Made by a program: the position numbers and the translations under genes. From positions 988,219 to 1,052,218 of the forward strand of contig NZ_JAYKKE010000001.1 in NCBI RefSeq assembly GCF_036336025.1: DNA of 64,000 bases, written 5' to 3'. Shown piece after piece: positions 16,303 to 25,784 of the stretch. Source of the DNA: Stomatohabitans albus (lineage in GTDB: Bacteria; Actinomycetota; Nitriliruptoria; Euzebyales; Euzebyaceae). Position 1 is the stretch's first letter, and each line of letters starts with the position of its first letter. The notes beneath the pieces are model-generated. The model had not been told where the DNA came from, did no database searches, and saw only the letters and a program-made list of their open reading frames with translations.

Positions 16303-18570
16303 ATGCCCGACCACACCGAACCCGACACATCGCTCCCTGATCTGAACGACCAAATAGACACGCTGAATGAGGCTCAGCGTCAGGCCGTCCTATTCGGATT
16401 AGGGCCACTCATGGTGGTGGCCGGTGCCGGATCAGGCAAAACACGGGTGCTCACCCACCGCATCGCCCGCCTCATTGCTGACGGGGCCCACCCGCAATCC
16501 ATCTTGGCCATCACGTTTACCAACAAAGCCGCCCAAGAAATGAAAGACCGGGTGGGCCGCCTGGTTGGTGACAATCTGGTTGGTATCACCCGTGACACCG
16601 CAGGTGTGATCCAAACCCAACGCTGGGGCGGGATGTGGGTCCAAACCTTCCACGCTGCCTGTGCCCGTATCTTGCGAAAAGAAGCACACCGGCTGGGATA
16701 CAACAAACAGTTCACGATTCATGACACGGGCGACACCCGTCAGATGATTAAACGGTGCGCCGAAGCCAACCAAGTAGACACCAAACGTCAAACCCCGCGC
16801 ATGTTGGCGCAGATGATTAGCGCAGCCAAAAACGAGCTCATTGACTACGAAACCTATGGTGAACAAGCCCAGAGCCTGCAAGAAAAAATAGCTGCAGACG
16901 TCTACCGCACCTATGAAGAACGCATGGTGTTAGCCAACGCCATGGACTTTGACGATTTGCTCTATAAAACCGTCAACATTTTTGAACTTTTCGACGATGT
17001 TCGTGACTACTACCGCGAACAGTTCCAGCACATCTTGGTAGACGAATGGCAAGACACCAACCTTGCCCAATACGAACTGATTAAACTCCTCGGCGCCCCA
17101 GACGGCAACGTATGCGTGGTGGGCGATACGGACCAGTCCATCTATGGGTTCCGTGGGGCTGACATCCGAAACATGTTGAACTTCGAAAAGGATTTTCCGT
17201 CAGTCACCACCATTGTGTTAGACCGGAATTACCGCTCAACCCAACGCATCCTTGACGCTGCCAACGCAGTTATTTCCAATAACAAAGACCGGCTTGAAAA
17301 GAACTTATGGACCGACGTCGGTGACGGCGCAAAGATCGTCGTTCATCACGCCGAAGATGATGGGGGAGAAGCACGCTACATCGTTGACCAGGTCAACCAA
17401 CTCACCAGCACCGGCAATTACAAACGCGCTGACTGCGTGGTGCTCTACCGGACCAACGCCCAAAGCCGATCCCTTGAAGAAGCCTTGCTCGGTGACGGCC
17501 AGGCCTATCAAATCCTTGGCGCCACACGCTTTTATGACCGTGCCGAAGTGAAAGACACGGTGGCCTACCTCACGCTGATCGTGAACCCCGCCAACGACGT
17601 GGCAGTTGAACGAGTAATCAACACCCCGCGGCGTGGCATTGGTGACAAAACGGTTGAACTCCTTGCCAATTACGCCGCCCAACACCAGATGCCCCTTTTA
17701 GAGGCCTGCCGGCACGTTGACCAGGTGAATGGGCTGGGCGCACGGGCCGTGGCTGCCGTCAAGGCCTTTCTTTCTACCATTGACGACCTTCAAACCCTGC
17801 TTGGCCAGCCAGACCTGGAATTAGCGTCCCTCGTTAATGAGGTCATCACCATCAGTGGTATCCGAGAGTTCTATGTGGAACAAGACACCCCCGAAGCACT
17901 CGCCAAACTCGAAAACCTGAACGAACTCGTCCAAGGGGCAGAAGATTTTGCCACCCACGACATCGATATCGACGACGACACAAACGGCCTTGCCGCCTAC
18001 CTCGAACGGGTCAGCCTTTTAGGCGAACAAGACCACCTCGGTGACGCCAGTGAACGCATCACGCTGATGACCATTCACAACGCCAAGGGCTTGGAATATC
18101 CGGTGGTTTTTGTTGCCGGTCTCGAAGAAGGCATCTTCCCCCACGAAATGAGTTTGGGTACCCCCGAAGGCCTCCAAGAAGAACGCCGCCTCGCCTATGT
18201 GGCGATCACGCGAGCAGAGCAGCGCCTGTTCCTTACCCGCGCAAAACAGCGCACGCTATATGGGCGCGCCACCCTCAACACCCCCAGCCGATTCCTACGA
18301 GAAGTGCCCGACAACCTGGTTGATGGATCCACAACCGTGGGACGACCGAAACAAATCAAGAACCGTCTTGCTGCCGCACGCAAACGGGTAGCTGAAACCC
18401 CCACCTTTGTAGTTGGTGAGATCGTCACCCACGCCCACTTTGGCCGTGGTGTAGTCCTTGACTTGCCCGACGGTAAACAGGACGAAATTATCGTCAAGTT
18501 CGACAAGGCAGGCAAAAAACGCCTCTCCTTAGCGCTTGCGAACCTCACCGCCGCTGAATATGGTAATTAA
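16303..18570 (+). CDS. pcrA: ATP-dependent DNA helicase PcrA/UvrD
   Basis: 755 residues, superfamily 1A helicase, 3'-5' DNA unwinding in nucleotide excision repair and removal of RecA or RNA polymerase. Seen: LNEAQRQAV (Q motif), Walker A AGAGSGKT, Walker B VDEWQDTN, TDQSIYGFRGA, LDRNYRST, and motif V/VI region LMTIHNAKGLEYPVVFV with YVAITRAEQRL. The extended C-terminus ends with a Tudor-like segment (GRGVVLDLPDG, about 715-750), which in PcrA contacts RNA polymerase. Full length and intact. It is co-directional with the alarmone synthetase gene upstream. Confidence 0.95.
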   Translation: MPDHTEPDTSLPDLNDQIDTLNEAQRQAVLFGLGPLMVVAGAGSGKTRVLTHRIARLIADGAHPQSILAITFTNKAAQEMKDRVGRLVGDNLVGITRDTAGVIQTQRWGGMWVQTFHAACARILRKEAHRLGYNKQFTIHDTGDTRQMIKRCAEANQVDTKRQTPRMLAQMISAAKNELIDYETYGEQAQSLQEKIAADVYRTYEERMVLANAMDFDDLLYKTVNIFELFDDVRDYYREQFQHILVDEWQDTNLAQYELIKLLGAPDGNVCVVGDTDQSIYGFRGADIRNMLNFEKDFPSVTTIVLDRNYRSTQRILDAANAVISNNKDRLEKNLWTDVGDGAKIVVHHAEDDGGEARYIVDQVNQLTSTGNYKRADCVVLYRTNAQSRSLEEALLGDGQAYQILGATRFYDRAEVKDTVAYLTLIVNPANDVAVERVINTPRRGIGDKTVELLANYAAQHQMPLLEACRHVDQVNGLGARAVAAVKAFLSTIDDLQTLLGQPDLELASLVNEVITISGIREFYVEQDTPEALAKLENLNELVQGAEDFATHDIDIDDDTNGLAAYLERVSLLGEQDHLGDASERITLMTIHNAKGLEYPVVFVAGLEEGIFPHEMSLGTPEGLQEERRLAYVAITRAEQRLFLTRAKQRTLYGRATLNTPSRFLREVPDNLVDGSTTVGRPKQIKNRLAAARKRVAETPTFVVGEIVTHAHFGRGVVLDLPDGKQDEIIVKFDKAGKKRLSLALANLTAAEYGN

Positions 18571-18608
18571 AGTCCTCATCGTCACAGTTAATTTGTGGAG
18601 GAATTCTT

Positions 18609-19784
18609 ATGCGTAAGATAGTAGTTGTATTATTGCTATTATGGATTGTGCTAGTATCTGGTGTTATTCTGAATGGATGTGGGATTGCAAATAAAGGGGT
18701 GAATATTTCTGGGAAATTTAAGACTCTCGATCTTGATGGATTTAGGGGAAAGACGGATCTACTAGTAGATACTATTCGTATGAGAAAAGAAAGTTATTTC
18801 CATATACTATCTCCTGTAGCTATTTTTGTTGATCAAGATGATGCTATATTCAAGAATTATTCAGAACTAGAGTCTGATTGGGAAGGTTCGAAGCTGGATA
18901 TTAAATATTCACCAAAGTCGGGTGGTAGTGACGGCTGGCTGGAACTTGATCATATTTCATTTTTAGGATGTCTGAGTTCTAGGGATGGTACCTTAACGAC
19001 ATATGGCCAGGATTTGGATAATATAAATGATGGTTTCCAAATTAAAACAAAAAATACTGATTTTAATGGGAAAATTAGTATAAAAGGAGATCAGAATAAT
19101 TCTGAGACTGGTTATCATTCCATATTCTATAGCATGGAAGCAGAGGGTTTCGCTTCTTTTGATGTGTATATGAGTTGTCCGAATGTTGACGATACTGCGA
19201 TTATTGAAATCGAACCTGATAATAATTTTGAGTTCAGGATTGATGGCAGGGCCATAGATATATATGCTAAACCTAGTCTTAGATATAAAATTGCAATAAA
19301 GTACGCTAATAATGCGAGGGATGTAGGTGGTGGGGCTGATATACACAGACTACAGACAGGAGGATTTTCTGGCTCAATAAATTCTAGAAATGGAGGAGAG
19401 ATTGTGGGCAGTGCTGATAGGATTGAAGGCAAATCAGCTTCCGATTCTTTATTCTCTCTTAGGTCTATTATGGGTGATATTGAAGAGAGTTTTATACATT
19501 CAGATATAGATATTAAGAGTATAGATAAAAATCTAGTATCAATCCATACCAAGGTTTCAGGAAATGATATTGAGGCGCCTGTTGAGGCATCTATTGAAGG
19601 TAGGATAGAGAGTTTTGAGGTCGACTCTTTTGATGTCTCTAATCCAATTATTAGAAAATGGAGGTCGTTTCTTGCTGGGGGATGGGTTGAATTTTTTTCA
19701 CAGGTTATTGGGACAATTATCATTTCAGTGATAACTAGCATAATAACTAGTAAAAGAACTGCTAGCAAAATAAATAATGTTTAG
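18609..19784 (+). CDS. Orphan exported protein with terminal membrane segments
   Basis: 391 residues, AT-rich, strong ribosome binding site (GGAGG). N-terminal hydrophobic segment (4-22) ends in LNGC, a possible lipobox. The next 330 residues are Ser/Asp/Gly/Ile-rich, likely beta-structured and extracytoplasmic. A second hydrophobic helix lies near the C-terminus (VIGTIIISVITSIIT), followed by a positively charged tail facing the cytoplasm. I do not recognise the family. Codon and base use differ sharply from pcrA and mdh on either side, which suggests acquisition as a single gene. Confidence 0.65.
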   Translation: MRKIVVVLLLLWIVLVSGVILNGCGIANKGVNISGKFKTLDLDGFRGKTDLLVDTIRMRKESYFHILSPVAIFVDQDDAIFKNYSELESDWEGSKLDIKYSPKSGGSDGWLELDHISFLGCLSSRDGTLTTYGQDLDNINDGFQIKTKNTDFNGKISIKGDQNNSETGYHSIFYSMEAEGFASFDVYMSCPNVDDTAIIEIEPDNNFEFRIDGRAIDIYAKPSLRYKIAIKYANNARDVGGGADIHRLQTGGFSGSINSRNGGEIVGSADRIEGKSASDSLFSLRSIMGDIEESFIHSDIDIKSIDKNLVSIHTKVSGNDIEAPVEASIEGRIESFEVDSFDVSNPIIRKWRSFLAGGWVEFFSQVIGTIIISVITSIITSKRTASKINNV

Positions 19785-20030
19785 TTTAAATTAAGATTGT
19801 TGTTATGGAATATATTAAAGGGGTTTTATGGCAAAGTAGTATATAATACAATCAGAGGAGTTTGCGTTAGTAGATGTTAAAAGGTCGATATTCACCCAAT
19901 CAGTGGGCCATTGAAAGGTGGGACTTCTTGACCGCCCTATGACTTGGTCCTAGCCAGCCAGCGGGCTTAGGCTACAACACATCAGGCGAATGCCTTACAA
20001 CACAATGAACTACCTCACAAGGGAGTGAGC

Positions 20031-21017
20031 ATGAAAGAACCTATCCGCGTTGCAATTACCGGCGCTGCCGGCCAGATCGGCTATGCCCTGTGCTTCCGCG
20101 TCGCGTCGGGCCAAGCCTTTGGCGACGACCAGCCCGTCATTTTGCATCTGCTTGAAATCCCACAGGTTTTGGAGAAGGTCAAGGGCGTCATCATGGAGCT
20201 CGAAGACTGTGCCTTCCCATTGCTTGCTGGTGTCGAGGCTTTTGATGATCCCAATGCGGCATTCAAGGACATTGACGCTGCCTTCCTGGTTGGCTCTCGC
20301 CCACGTGGCCCCGGCATGGAGCGTGCCGACTTGTTGGAAGCAAATGCCCAAATCTTTAGTGTTCAGGGCAAGGCCCTCAACGACAATGCGAAGCCAACAG
20401 TCAAGGTGCTCGTTGTTGGCAACCCGGCTAACACGAATGCCCTTATCGCATGCAACCACGCCCCAGCTATTCCCGATGAACAGTTCCATGCGATGACCCG
20501 TCTTGACCACAACCGTGCGATGGCTCAGGTTGCTCAAAAGCTTGGCAAGACCGTTAACGACGTTAAGAACATGACTATTTGGGGTAACCACTCCTCAACT
20601 CAGTTCCCTGACTTGTTCCACTGTGAAGTGGATGGCAAGAACGCTTTTGAAGCTATTGGCGACCAGGACTGGTACGAAAATACCTTCATTCCCACCGTTC
20701 AAAAGCGCGGTGCCGCCATCATCGATGCTCGTGGGGCATCCTCTGCCGCATCCGCCGCAAACGGTGCGATTGACCACATGTACACCTGGTGGCTTGGTAC
20801 CCCAGAAGATTCTTGGACCTCCATGTCGGTCATTTCAGATGGCTCCTACGGTATCCCCGAAGGACTCTTCTATTCCTTCCCAATCCGTGTGAAGAATGGC
20901 AAAGCTGAAATCGTACAGGGCCTTGAAATCAATGATTTCTGCCGTTCAAAGATGGACGCAACCGCACAAGAACTTGCCGAAGAACGTGATACCGTTCGTG
21001 AATTAGGCATGATCTAA
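20031..21017 (+). CDS. mdh: Malate dehydrogenase (NAD)
   Basis: 328 residues, TCA-cycle interconversion of malate and oxaloacetate. NAD-binding [10 protein letters not shown] at the N-terminus, substrate-binding Arg residues in [21 protein letters not shown], and catalytic His in TIWGNHSS. It belongs to the longer, LDH-unlike group found in actinobacteria and many Gram-negatives. ATG 20031 is spaced correctly from AAGGGAG; the GTG six bases earlier overlaps that site. Isolated gene with its own terminator. Confidence 0.96.
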   Translation: MKEPIRVAITGAAGQIGYALCFRVASGQAFGDDQPVILHLLEIPQVLEKVKGVIMELEDCAFPLLAGVEAFDDPNAAFKDIDAAFLVGSRPRGPGMERADLLEANAQIFSVQGKALNDNAKPTVKVLVVGNPANTNALIACNHAPAIPDEQFHAMTRLDHNRAMAQVAQKLGKTVNDVKNMTIWGNHSSTQFPDLFHCEVDGKNAFEAIGDQDWYENTFIPTVQKRGAAIIDARGASSAASAANGAIDHMYTWWLGTPEDSWTSMSVISDGSYGIPEGLFYSFPIRVKNGKAEIVQGLEINDFCRSKMDATAQELAEERDTVRELGMI

Positions 21018-21052
21018 TCCGTCAGACCTGACACCAATAACCTGACGCCAAT

Positions 21053-21083
21053 AAACCGCCGAGCATGCTGTTCGGCGGTTTAT
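21053..21083 (+). terminator. Terminator after mdh
   Basis: Perfect 11-bp inverted repeat TAAACCGCCGA / TCGGCGGTTTA, 9-base loop; A- and T-rich flanks could make it work on both strands. Confidence 0.75.
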
Positions 21084-21177
21084 CGTTGGTTATCAACAAC
21101 GTCTCGTCATGGCGTTTATAGGGTAAAGAGGACAGATAGCACAAGGTAAATATGGCGCTGACAGGTACATTGCCGTC

Positions 21178-22344
21178 ATGACCGATTCTTCATCAGCGGA
21201 CACCAAACGCCCTTCGGGCACAATGCAACGCATGAGTAACGCGAAGGTACTTGTGGTTGGCCTCCTTATTGTGTCGATGGCAACTGCCGGACTTGCTTTT
21301 GTACCGGGGTTATTTTCTAGTTCCCCAGAGCAGCTCAACGAACAAGCCCAAGCTGACAGTTTTGTTCCAACGCCCGTTGGTGAGGACGAAACGGTTTGGA
21401 CCGCAAACGGTGCGTCTCATACACGAAAAGCTGTTCAAGACATGTTGAAACCTTTTGCGACGCAACGCTTACTTGACGCGCTCGCCGACCCCGGCACAGC
21501 TGACCCTTCTCTGGCCACAAATCTGTCTGCAACACTTAGTTCAGTTATCAGTGCTGACTTGATTGCCCAAGCCGTAGCCGAGGCCCAAGTTGGGGTAACC
21601 GATGAGGAATTACGAACAAAACTTGATGAGTTTATCAGTGAGAACTTTAAGGATGATGCCACCTATCAAGCGGCGTTAGCACAGTTTGATTTAACTGAGG
21701 CGGGCATGTTACAGCAGCTGCGATTCCCGATGGAAGCTGAACGGCTCACTGATGCGCGGTATCCCATTGATGATGCGGTTGTTCAAGAACAACTCAAACC
21801 GCTCTATGACGAGAAATACAAGTCTGGGAAAATTATTCGTCATATGCAGTTCCCCACAGTCGAAGAAGCCGATGCCGCAATGAAACGCCTGGTAGACGGT
21901 GAGGATTTTGCCACGGTGGCCCAAGAACTCTCGAAAGACCCATTTACCGCCAAGAAAGGTGGGCTGATCGGGCCTTACCAACAGGGAATGATTGATAAAG
22001 CCTTTGATGACGCGGTAACTGGTACTGATGTAGGCAAACTCGGCGGCCCGTTTCAAGGCTCCGATGGGTGGCACATCATCAAGGTTGAGGCAGTGCCCAC
22101 ATTTGAACAGGCTCACGATGAGCTCGTTGACCAGGCCCGAAAAGCCATCCAAGCCCAAAACTGGATCACGTTATCCGAAGAAATTGAACACGACGCCGGT
22201 ATCGACCTCGATACACGGTTTGGACGGTGGAAAGGCATGGCATTTGGTGGTATCACACCGGCATTTGAAGTTCGGCTTCAACAAAACCAAGGTCAAGCAC
22301 GCCAACAGGCCGCACCGTCAGAACGTGCAGCCGGTTCGTCGTAG
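21178..22344 (+). CDS. Parvulin-type peptidyl-prolyl isomerase, membrane-anchored
   Basis: 388 residues. A single N-terminal transmembrane segment (about 23-44, VLVVGLLIVSMATAGLAFVP) anchors an extracytoplasmic chaperone. A SurA/PrsA-like helical N-domain follows (about 70-200), then a parvulin domain (about 215-305) with IRHMQFPTVEEADAAMKRL, the ELSKDPFTAKKGGLIGPY loop and GWHIIKV. It probably helps fold exported proteins. The C-terminal 80 residues include a Gln-rich tail. No clear ribosome binding site precedes ATG 21178; the internal ATG at residue 16 is an alternative that would still keep the anchor. Confidence 0.85.
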   Translation: MTDSSSADTKRPSGTMQRMSNAKVLVVGLLIVSMATAGLAFVPGLFSSSPEQLNEQAQADSFVPTPVGEDETVWTANGASHTRKAVQDMLKPFATQRLLDALADPGTADPSLATNLSATLSSVISADLIAQAVAEAQVGVTDEELRTKLDEFISENFKDDATYQAALAQFDLTEAGMLQQLRFPMEAERLTDARYPIDDAVVQEQLKPLYDEKYKSGKIIRHMQFPTVEEADAAMKRLVDGEDFATVAQELSKDPFTAKKGGLIGPYQQGMIDKAFDDAVTGTDVGKLGGPFQGSDGWHIIKVEAVPTFEQAHDELVDQARKAIQAQNWITLSEEIEHDAGIDLDTRFGRWKGMAFGGITPAFEVRLQQNQGQARQQAAPSERAAGSS

Positions 22345-22364
22345 GTGTTGAATCTCACAGGCAC

Positions 22365-22404
22365 AGCCTACGATTGGGCACATAATGATTCCCAACCATA
22401 GGCT
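22365..22404 (+). terminator. Imperfect hairpin after the isomerase gene
   Basis: AGCCTACGATTGGG against CCCAACCATAGGCT with two imperfect pairs; a likely terminator for the isomerase gene. Confidence 0.5.
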
Positions 22405-22422
22405 GTTGGATAACCAGCAGGC

Positions 22423-22551
22423 ATGTTTCCAATGAATGAACAGGTTATGCGGCATTTGCAGTCATGTATCTACGTGACCATAGGTAGCGCCGTGATCATG
22501 GGAACGTGTCTTGCTGGCACCTGTATTGAAGTGATAACCAAATCAATCTGA
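22423..22551 (+). CDS. Possible small membrane protein, 42 residues
   Basis: ATG to TGA with one hydrophobic stretch (CIYVTIGSAVIMGTCLAGTC) flanked by polar ends, which would make a single-helix membrane protein. The ribosome binding site is weak and it overlaps by 9 bases the end of the convergent gene. It may be chance. Confidence 0.25.
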   Translation: MFPMNEQVMRHLQSCIYVTIGSAVIMGTCLAGTCIEVITKSI

Positions 22552-22911
22552 TGAATGCACCTCATGTGCTGCCGGTAGTTCGCGTCTAGTTGATTGATCC
22601 GGCCACCCTTCACCAGAAAGACGACTGACGTACGCCTTGCCAGTGGTTGAATCAAACTCGATTGCTGTACCGGGAGTATTGAGTGAACCCACATGGTCGT
22701 CGCTGATGGTCCAAGTACTATTTTCGAGAATTACTTCTGAGTCAATAACTTGGAGAACATCATCGGGAATGGTGGATTTGCCTACGACAACGGGGGGTGT
22801 TGTGTCGCTCGGGGTTGTCGAAGGATGAGGATTCTGGTTGCCGAATAATGACAGCGGAATCAAGCCCGCAACAACCGTAATGACAAATGCAGGAATTAGA
22901 TGAATGTGCAT
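22543..22911 (-). CDS. Small exported hypothetical protein
   Basis: 122 residues with a very strong ribosome binding site (AAGGAGGTG). The N-terminus has a short hydrophobic signal or anchor (IPAFVITVVAGLIPLSLF), followed by a Pro/Thr-rich linker (about 28-42), as often precedes a surface-exposed domain. The remaining 75 residues are acidic and beta-rich (EVILENSTWTISDDHVGSLN). No known family. It stands alone between the isomerase and the permease genes. Confidence 0.6.
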   Translation of the reverse strand: MHIHLIPAFVITVVAGLIPLSLFGNQNPHPSTTPSDTTPPVVVGKSTIPDDVLQVIDSEVILENSTWTISDDHVGSLNTPGTAIEFDSTTGKAYVSRLSGEGWPDQSTRRELPAAHEVHSSD

Positions 22912-23025
22912 CTTTTCACCTCCTTATGCACCTCGATGAGTCGGATAAGGACACCATAGGTACATAAGAAGTGAACATTCAGGTAATAGTTTTAGAACGT
23001 AACTATCGTTTAAACCTATTACCTG

Positions 23026-24216
23026 CTATTTAATATCCGATTGCGGTTCAGGTAAGTCGTTGTCGTTGTTACTTGACGTTACGCCCTCAAGAGTGATGTC
23101 TTCACCGAGTTCAGGGAAGGGGTCTTGGCCGATGTAATAGCGCATCACCGTGTTAATGAGTGCGACGACCGGAACTGCAAAAACCATGCCGATGAGCCCA
23201 AAGACACTGGACCCAACCGTGATCGCTATCAACACGGCGAGTGGGTGAATATTAACGGCATTCCCCAACAACAATGGCTGTAAAACATTGGCATCGATCT
23301 GCTGTGTCGCAAACACAATGATGGCCAAAAGAACCGCAGTGCTGACGCCTTTCCCTGCAAGGGCAACCAAAATCACTACAAGGCCGGTGATAACAGGGCC
23401 AACAAGGGGAATGAAGACCCCTAAGAAAATCAAGATGACAATTGGAATGAGTAGTGGAACCCCGAGGAAGAACGAGGCTAGCCCGATGATCGTGGCGTCA
23501 AAACAAGCTACGAGGAGCATCGTACGTACATATGATCCCAACGACTTTGCTCCACGGCGGAACGCCTGGTAGGTCGGTTCCTCTGCAAATTTAGGTAGCA
23601 ATTTGACGACCCAGCGCCAAATCTTTTTTCCATCTGCCAAGAAATAAATGAGGCCAAGGATAAGCAGCAACGTGCTTGTACCCATTGCGGCAACGTTAGA
23701 CCCAAGCGCAACGGCATTGTTCGTTATGGATTGCCAATTCGACTGAATCCACTCTGTTGCTTTCATTTGAATTTCGCCAAGGAAATCACTATTGATATTG
23801 AGTGGGGTATTTTTCAACCATTCAGATAGGACTTGAATGGATTGGTCAACAAACCCACTCAGGTTTTGCGCTGACCCAATTAGCTCGGTGATTGCGATGG
23901 AGACAGCAGTCAAGGCGATACCAAAAAAGGCAATAACAACAACAATCGCTGAGATGCCCCGAGGCAGTTTAGGGATCCACCGTTGAATGAGATCAACGAC
24001 AGGATTCAGCAGCATCGAGAGCAACACCGCCAGCGCCAACGGGATGATGACTAACGTAATTTTGCTCGCTACTGCACCAAGGAGTTGTAACGCGTTTAAG
24101 GCCAGAATGATGACAAAACACCACAAGGCAGTAAAAAGCGCGGGTCCTGGCACAATTCTGAGAATTGTTCGTAGCAGGCGTTCTGAATGCTGAGTACTCG
24201 CTGAAGGTGCCGCCAT
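23026..24216 (-). CDS. AI-2E family transporter (permease), paralogue 1
   Basis: 396 residues, AI-2E (PF01594/TqsA-YdiK) family with about eight transmembrane helices in the usual 3+5 arrangement around an extracytoplasmic region (about 80-150). Family signatures are the central LLVACFDATIIGLASFFLGV and VLQPLLLGNAVNIHPL near residue 320. Characterised members export AI-2 or act as Na/Li-H antiporters; the substrate here is unknown. Start ATG 24216 has AGAAAGG at correct spacing; the longer frame adds eleven residues without a site. It lies 131 bases downstream of a close paralogue on the same strand. Confidence 0.85.
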   Translation of the reverse strand: MAAPSASTQHSERLLRTILRIVPGPALFTALWCFVIILALNALQLLGAVASKITLVIIPLALAVLLSMLLNPVVDLIQRWIPKLPRGISAIVVVIAFFGIALTAVSIAITELIGSAQNLSGFVDQSIQVLSEWLKNTPLNINSDFLGEIQMKATEWIQSNWQSITNNAVALGSNVAAMGTSTLLLILGLIYFLADGKKIWRWVVKLLPKFAEEPTYQAFRRGAKSLGSYVRTMLLVACFDATIIGLASFFLGVPLLIPIVILIFLGVFIPLVGPVITGLVVILVALAGKGVSTAVLLAIIVFATQQIDANVLQPLLLGNAVNIHPLAVLIAITVGSSVFGLIGMVFAVPVVALINTVMRYYIGQDPFPELGEDITLEGVTSSNNDNDLPEPQSDIK

Positions 24217-24276
24217 GACTGACCTTTCTTTGGGTTGATTATGTGCCACTCAAATGCATGGCCTAAGGAGGTAAGA

Positions 24277-24309
24277 ATAAACCAGGCCGAGAAGAGTGGC
24301 CTGGTTTAT
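24277..24309 (-). terminator. Terminator between the two AI-2E transporter genes
   Basis: Perfect 12-bp inverted repeat ATAAACCAGGCC / GGCCTGGTTTAT with a 9-base loop, located between the stop of the upstream paralogue and the start of the second. It suggests that the two genes are transcribed separately or with polarity. Confidence 0.75.
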
Positions 24310-24347
24310 GAGGTGTATCGCTTGAGCAGGATAAAAAGACCGTGCGG

Positions 24348-25517
24348 TTATGCGTTTGTTATTGGTGCGTTTAACGTTTTGGTGCGGTCTTCAGCCAATT
24401 CTGGGAAGGGGTCGTCACCCAAGTAATACCGCATGACAGAGTTCACTAGTGCAGCAATTGGAACTGCAAATAGTGCCCCTGCGATACCGAATTGAGCCGT
24501 TGCAAAGGTGATAACCAGTAGCACGGCTAGTGGGTGGATGCTTACCGCACTGCCCAATAGCAACGGCTGCAGAATGTTACCTTCGAGTTGTTGGGTGGCC
24601 AGCACGACTGCCACCATGATCAATGCCCCTGTGACACCCTTCACTGCGAGCGCGATAAGGACTGCGATCATACCGGTTAAGGTTGCGCCGAGGATGGGGA
24701 TGAAGGCACCGATAAAAACCAAAATGGTGATGGGGACGACCAGCGGAAGGCCGAGGAAGAACGCGCCAAGGCCGATGAAAAAGGCGTCGAAGGCTGCCAC
24801 TAAGAGCAGCGATTGCACATAGGAACTCAGCGTTTTTGCGCCACGACGGAACGCTTGGTAGGTCGGTTCCTCAGCTTGTTTCGGTAGGAGGCGAACTACC
24901 CAGCGCCAGATACGTTTGCCATCGGCAAGGAAAAACAGCAGGCCAATAATGACAAGGAGTGTTCCGGCAACCATCGTGGCGACGTTTGACCCGATAGCCA
25001 CAACGTTATTGGACAGACCGCGCCAATTTGATTGAAGCCAAGAGCTTGCTTCTTTTTGGAATTGGGGGAGAAGGTCGCTATTGATCTCGATGGGCAACTG
25101 GTCTGTCCATTCATAAATAATCTGGGTCGACTGATCTAAGAATGATCGGAAATGCTGACCTGATTCGATCAACTCACCACCAGCAAAATAAAACACCCAG
25201 ACGGTGGCACCAATAAATCCAATCACCACAATAAGGGCATGCACCATACGCGGAATCTTTGGTAGGTGAGTATCCAGCCAGTCCACCAAGGGGTACAGCA
25301 GCATCGCCAACAAAATGGCAATACCCATGGGGATCAGGATAAGTTGTGTTTCGCCGAGCATCTCACCAATAAGGCGGGCTGCATAGACAATGATGATGGT
25401 GGCAAGGCCCCAGGCTGTTGTGGCAATAACCGGTGCAGGTACAGAACTCACTAGCGTTGCGTAAATCGTTTCGCTGGGTTTCACCGGAGAACCATTCTGG
25501 CCAGATGTCGCTTCCAT
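24348..25517 (-). CDS. AI-2E family transporter (permease), paralogue 2
   Basis: 389 residues, same family and topology as its downstream neighbour. Long blocks are nearly identical in both, for example RIWRWVVRLLPKQAEEPTYQ and NILQPLLLGSAVSIHPLAVL, and both end with a MRYYLG or MRYYIG motif followed by DDPFPELAED-like residues. The two therefore arose by tandem duplication and have diverged mainly in the extracytoplasmic part. The ribosome binding site of ATG 25517 is weak. Substrate unknown. Confidence 0.85.
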   Translation of the reverse strand: MEATSGQNGSPVKPSETIYATLVSSVPAPVIATTAWGLATIIIVYAARLIGEMLGETQLILIPMGIAILLAMLLYPLVDWLDTHLPKIPRMVHALIVVIGFIGATVWVFYFAGGELIESGQHFRSFLDQSTQIIYEWTDQLPIEINSDLLPQFQKEASSWLQSNWRGLSNNVVAIGSNVATMVAGTLLVIIGLLFFLADGKRIWRWVVRLLPKQAEEPTYQAFRRGAKTLSSYVQSLLLVAAFDAFFIGLGAFFLGLPLVVPITILVFIGAFIPILGATLTGMIAVLIALAVKGVTGALIMVAVVLATQQLEGNILQPLLLGSAVSIHPLAVLLVITFATAQFGIAGALFAVPIAALVNSVMRYYLGDDPFPELAEDRTKTLNAPITNA

Positions 25518-25743
25518 TCGGCCATGTTGACACAGACGCCGAATGACGACATATACCCGGTAGGGGAAGCTCCCGTATTTGAGCGATAAAAATGCCTATA
25601 CAACAGGCATTTACGATGAGGAAATAATCAGTGCCCCATAGCAAGTCACTACAAGGGGTGATGAAAAAACTTCAGGTTGTATAGGTGTTTGGTCGGCACC
25701 TAAACGGTTGAATATGCAATACAACGATTGGTCATCAAGCTAA

Positions 25744-25772
25744 TGGCTGCCCTGACCCAGCCAGGGCAGCCA
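25744..25772 (-). terminator. Terminator after ahcY
   Basis: Perfect 11-bp inverted repeat TGGCTGCCCTG / CAGGGCAGCCA, 7-base loop, 12 bases beyond the stop codon of the minus-strand gene. Confidence 0.7.
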
Positions 25773-25784
25773 CGGAATACCTGA

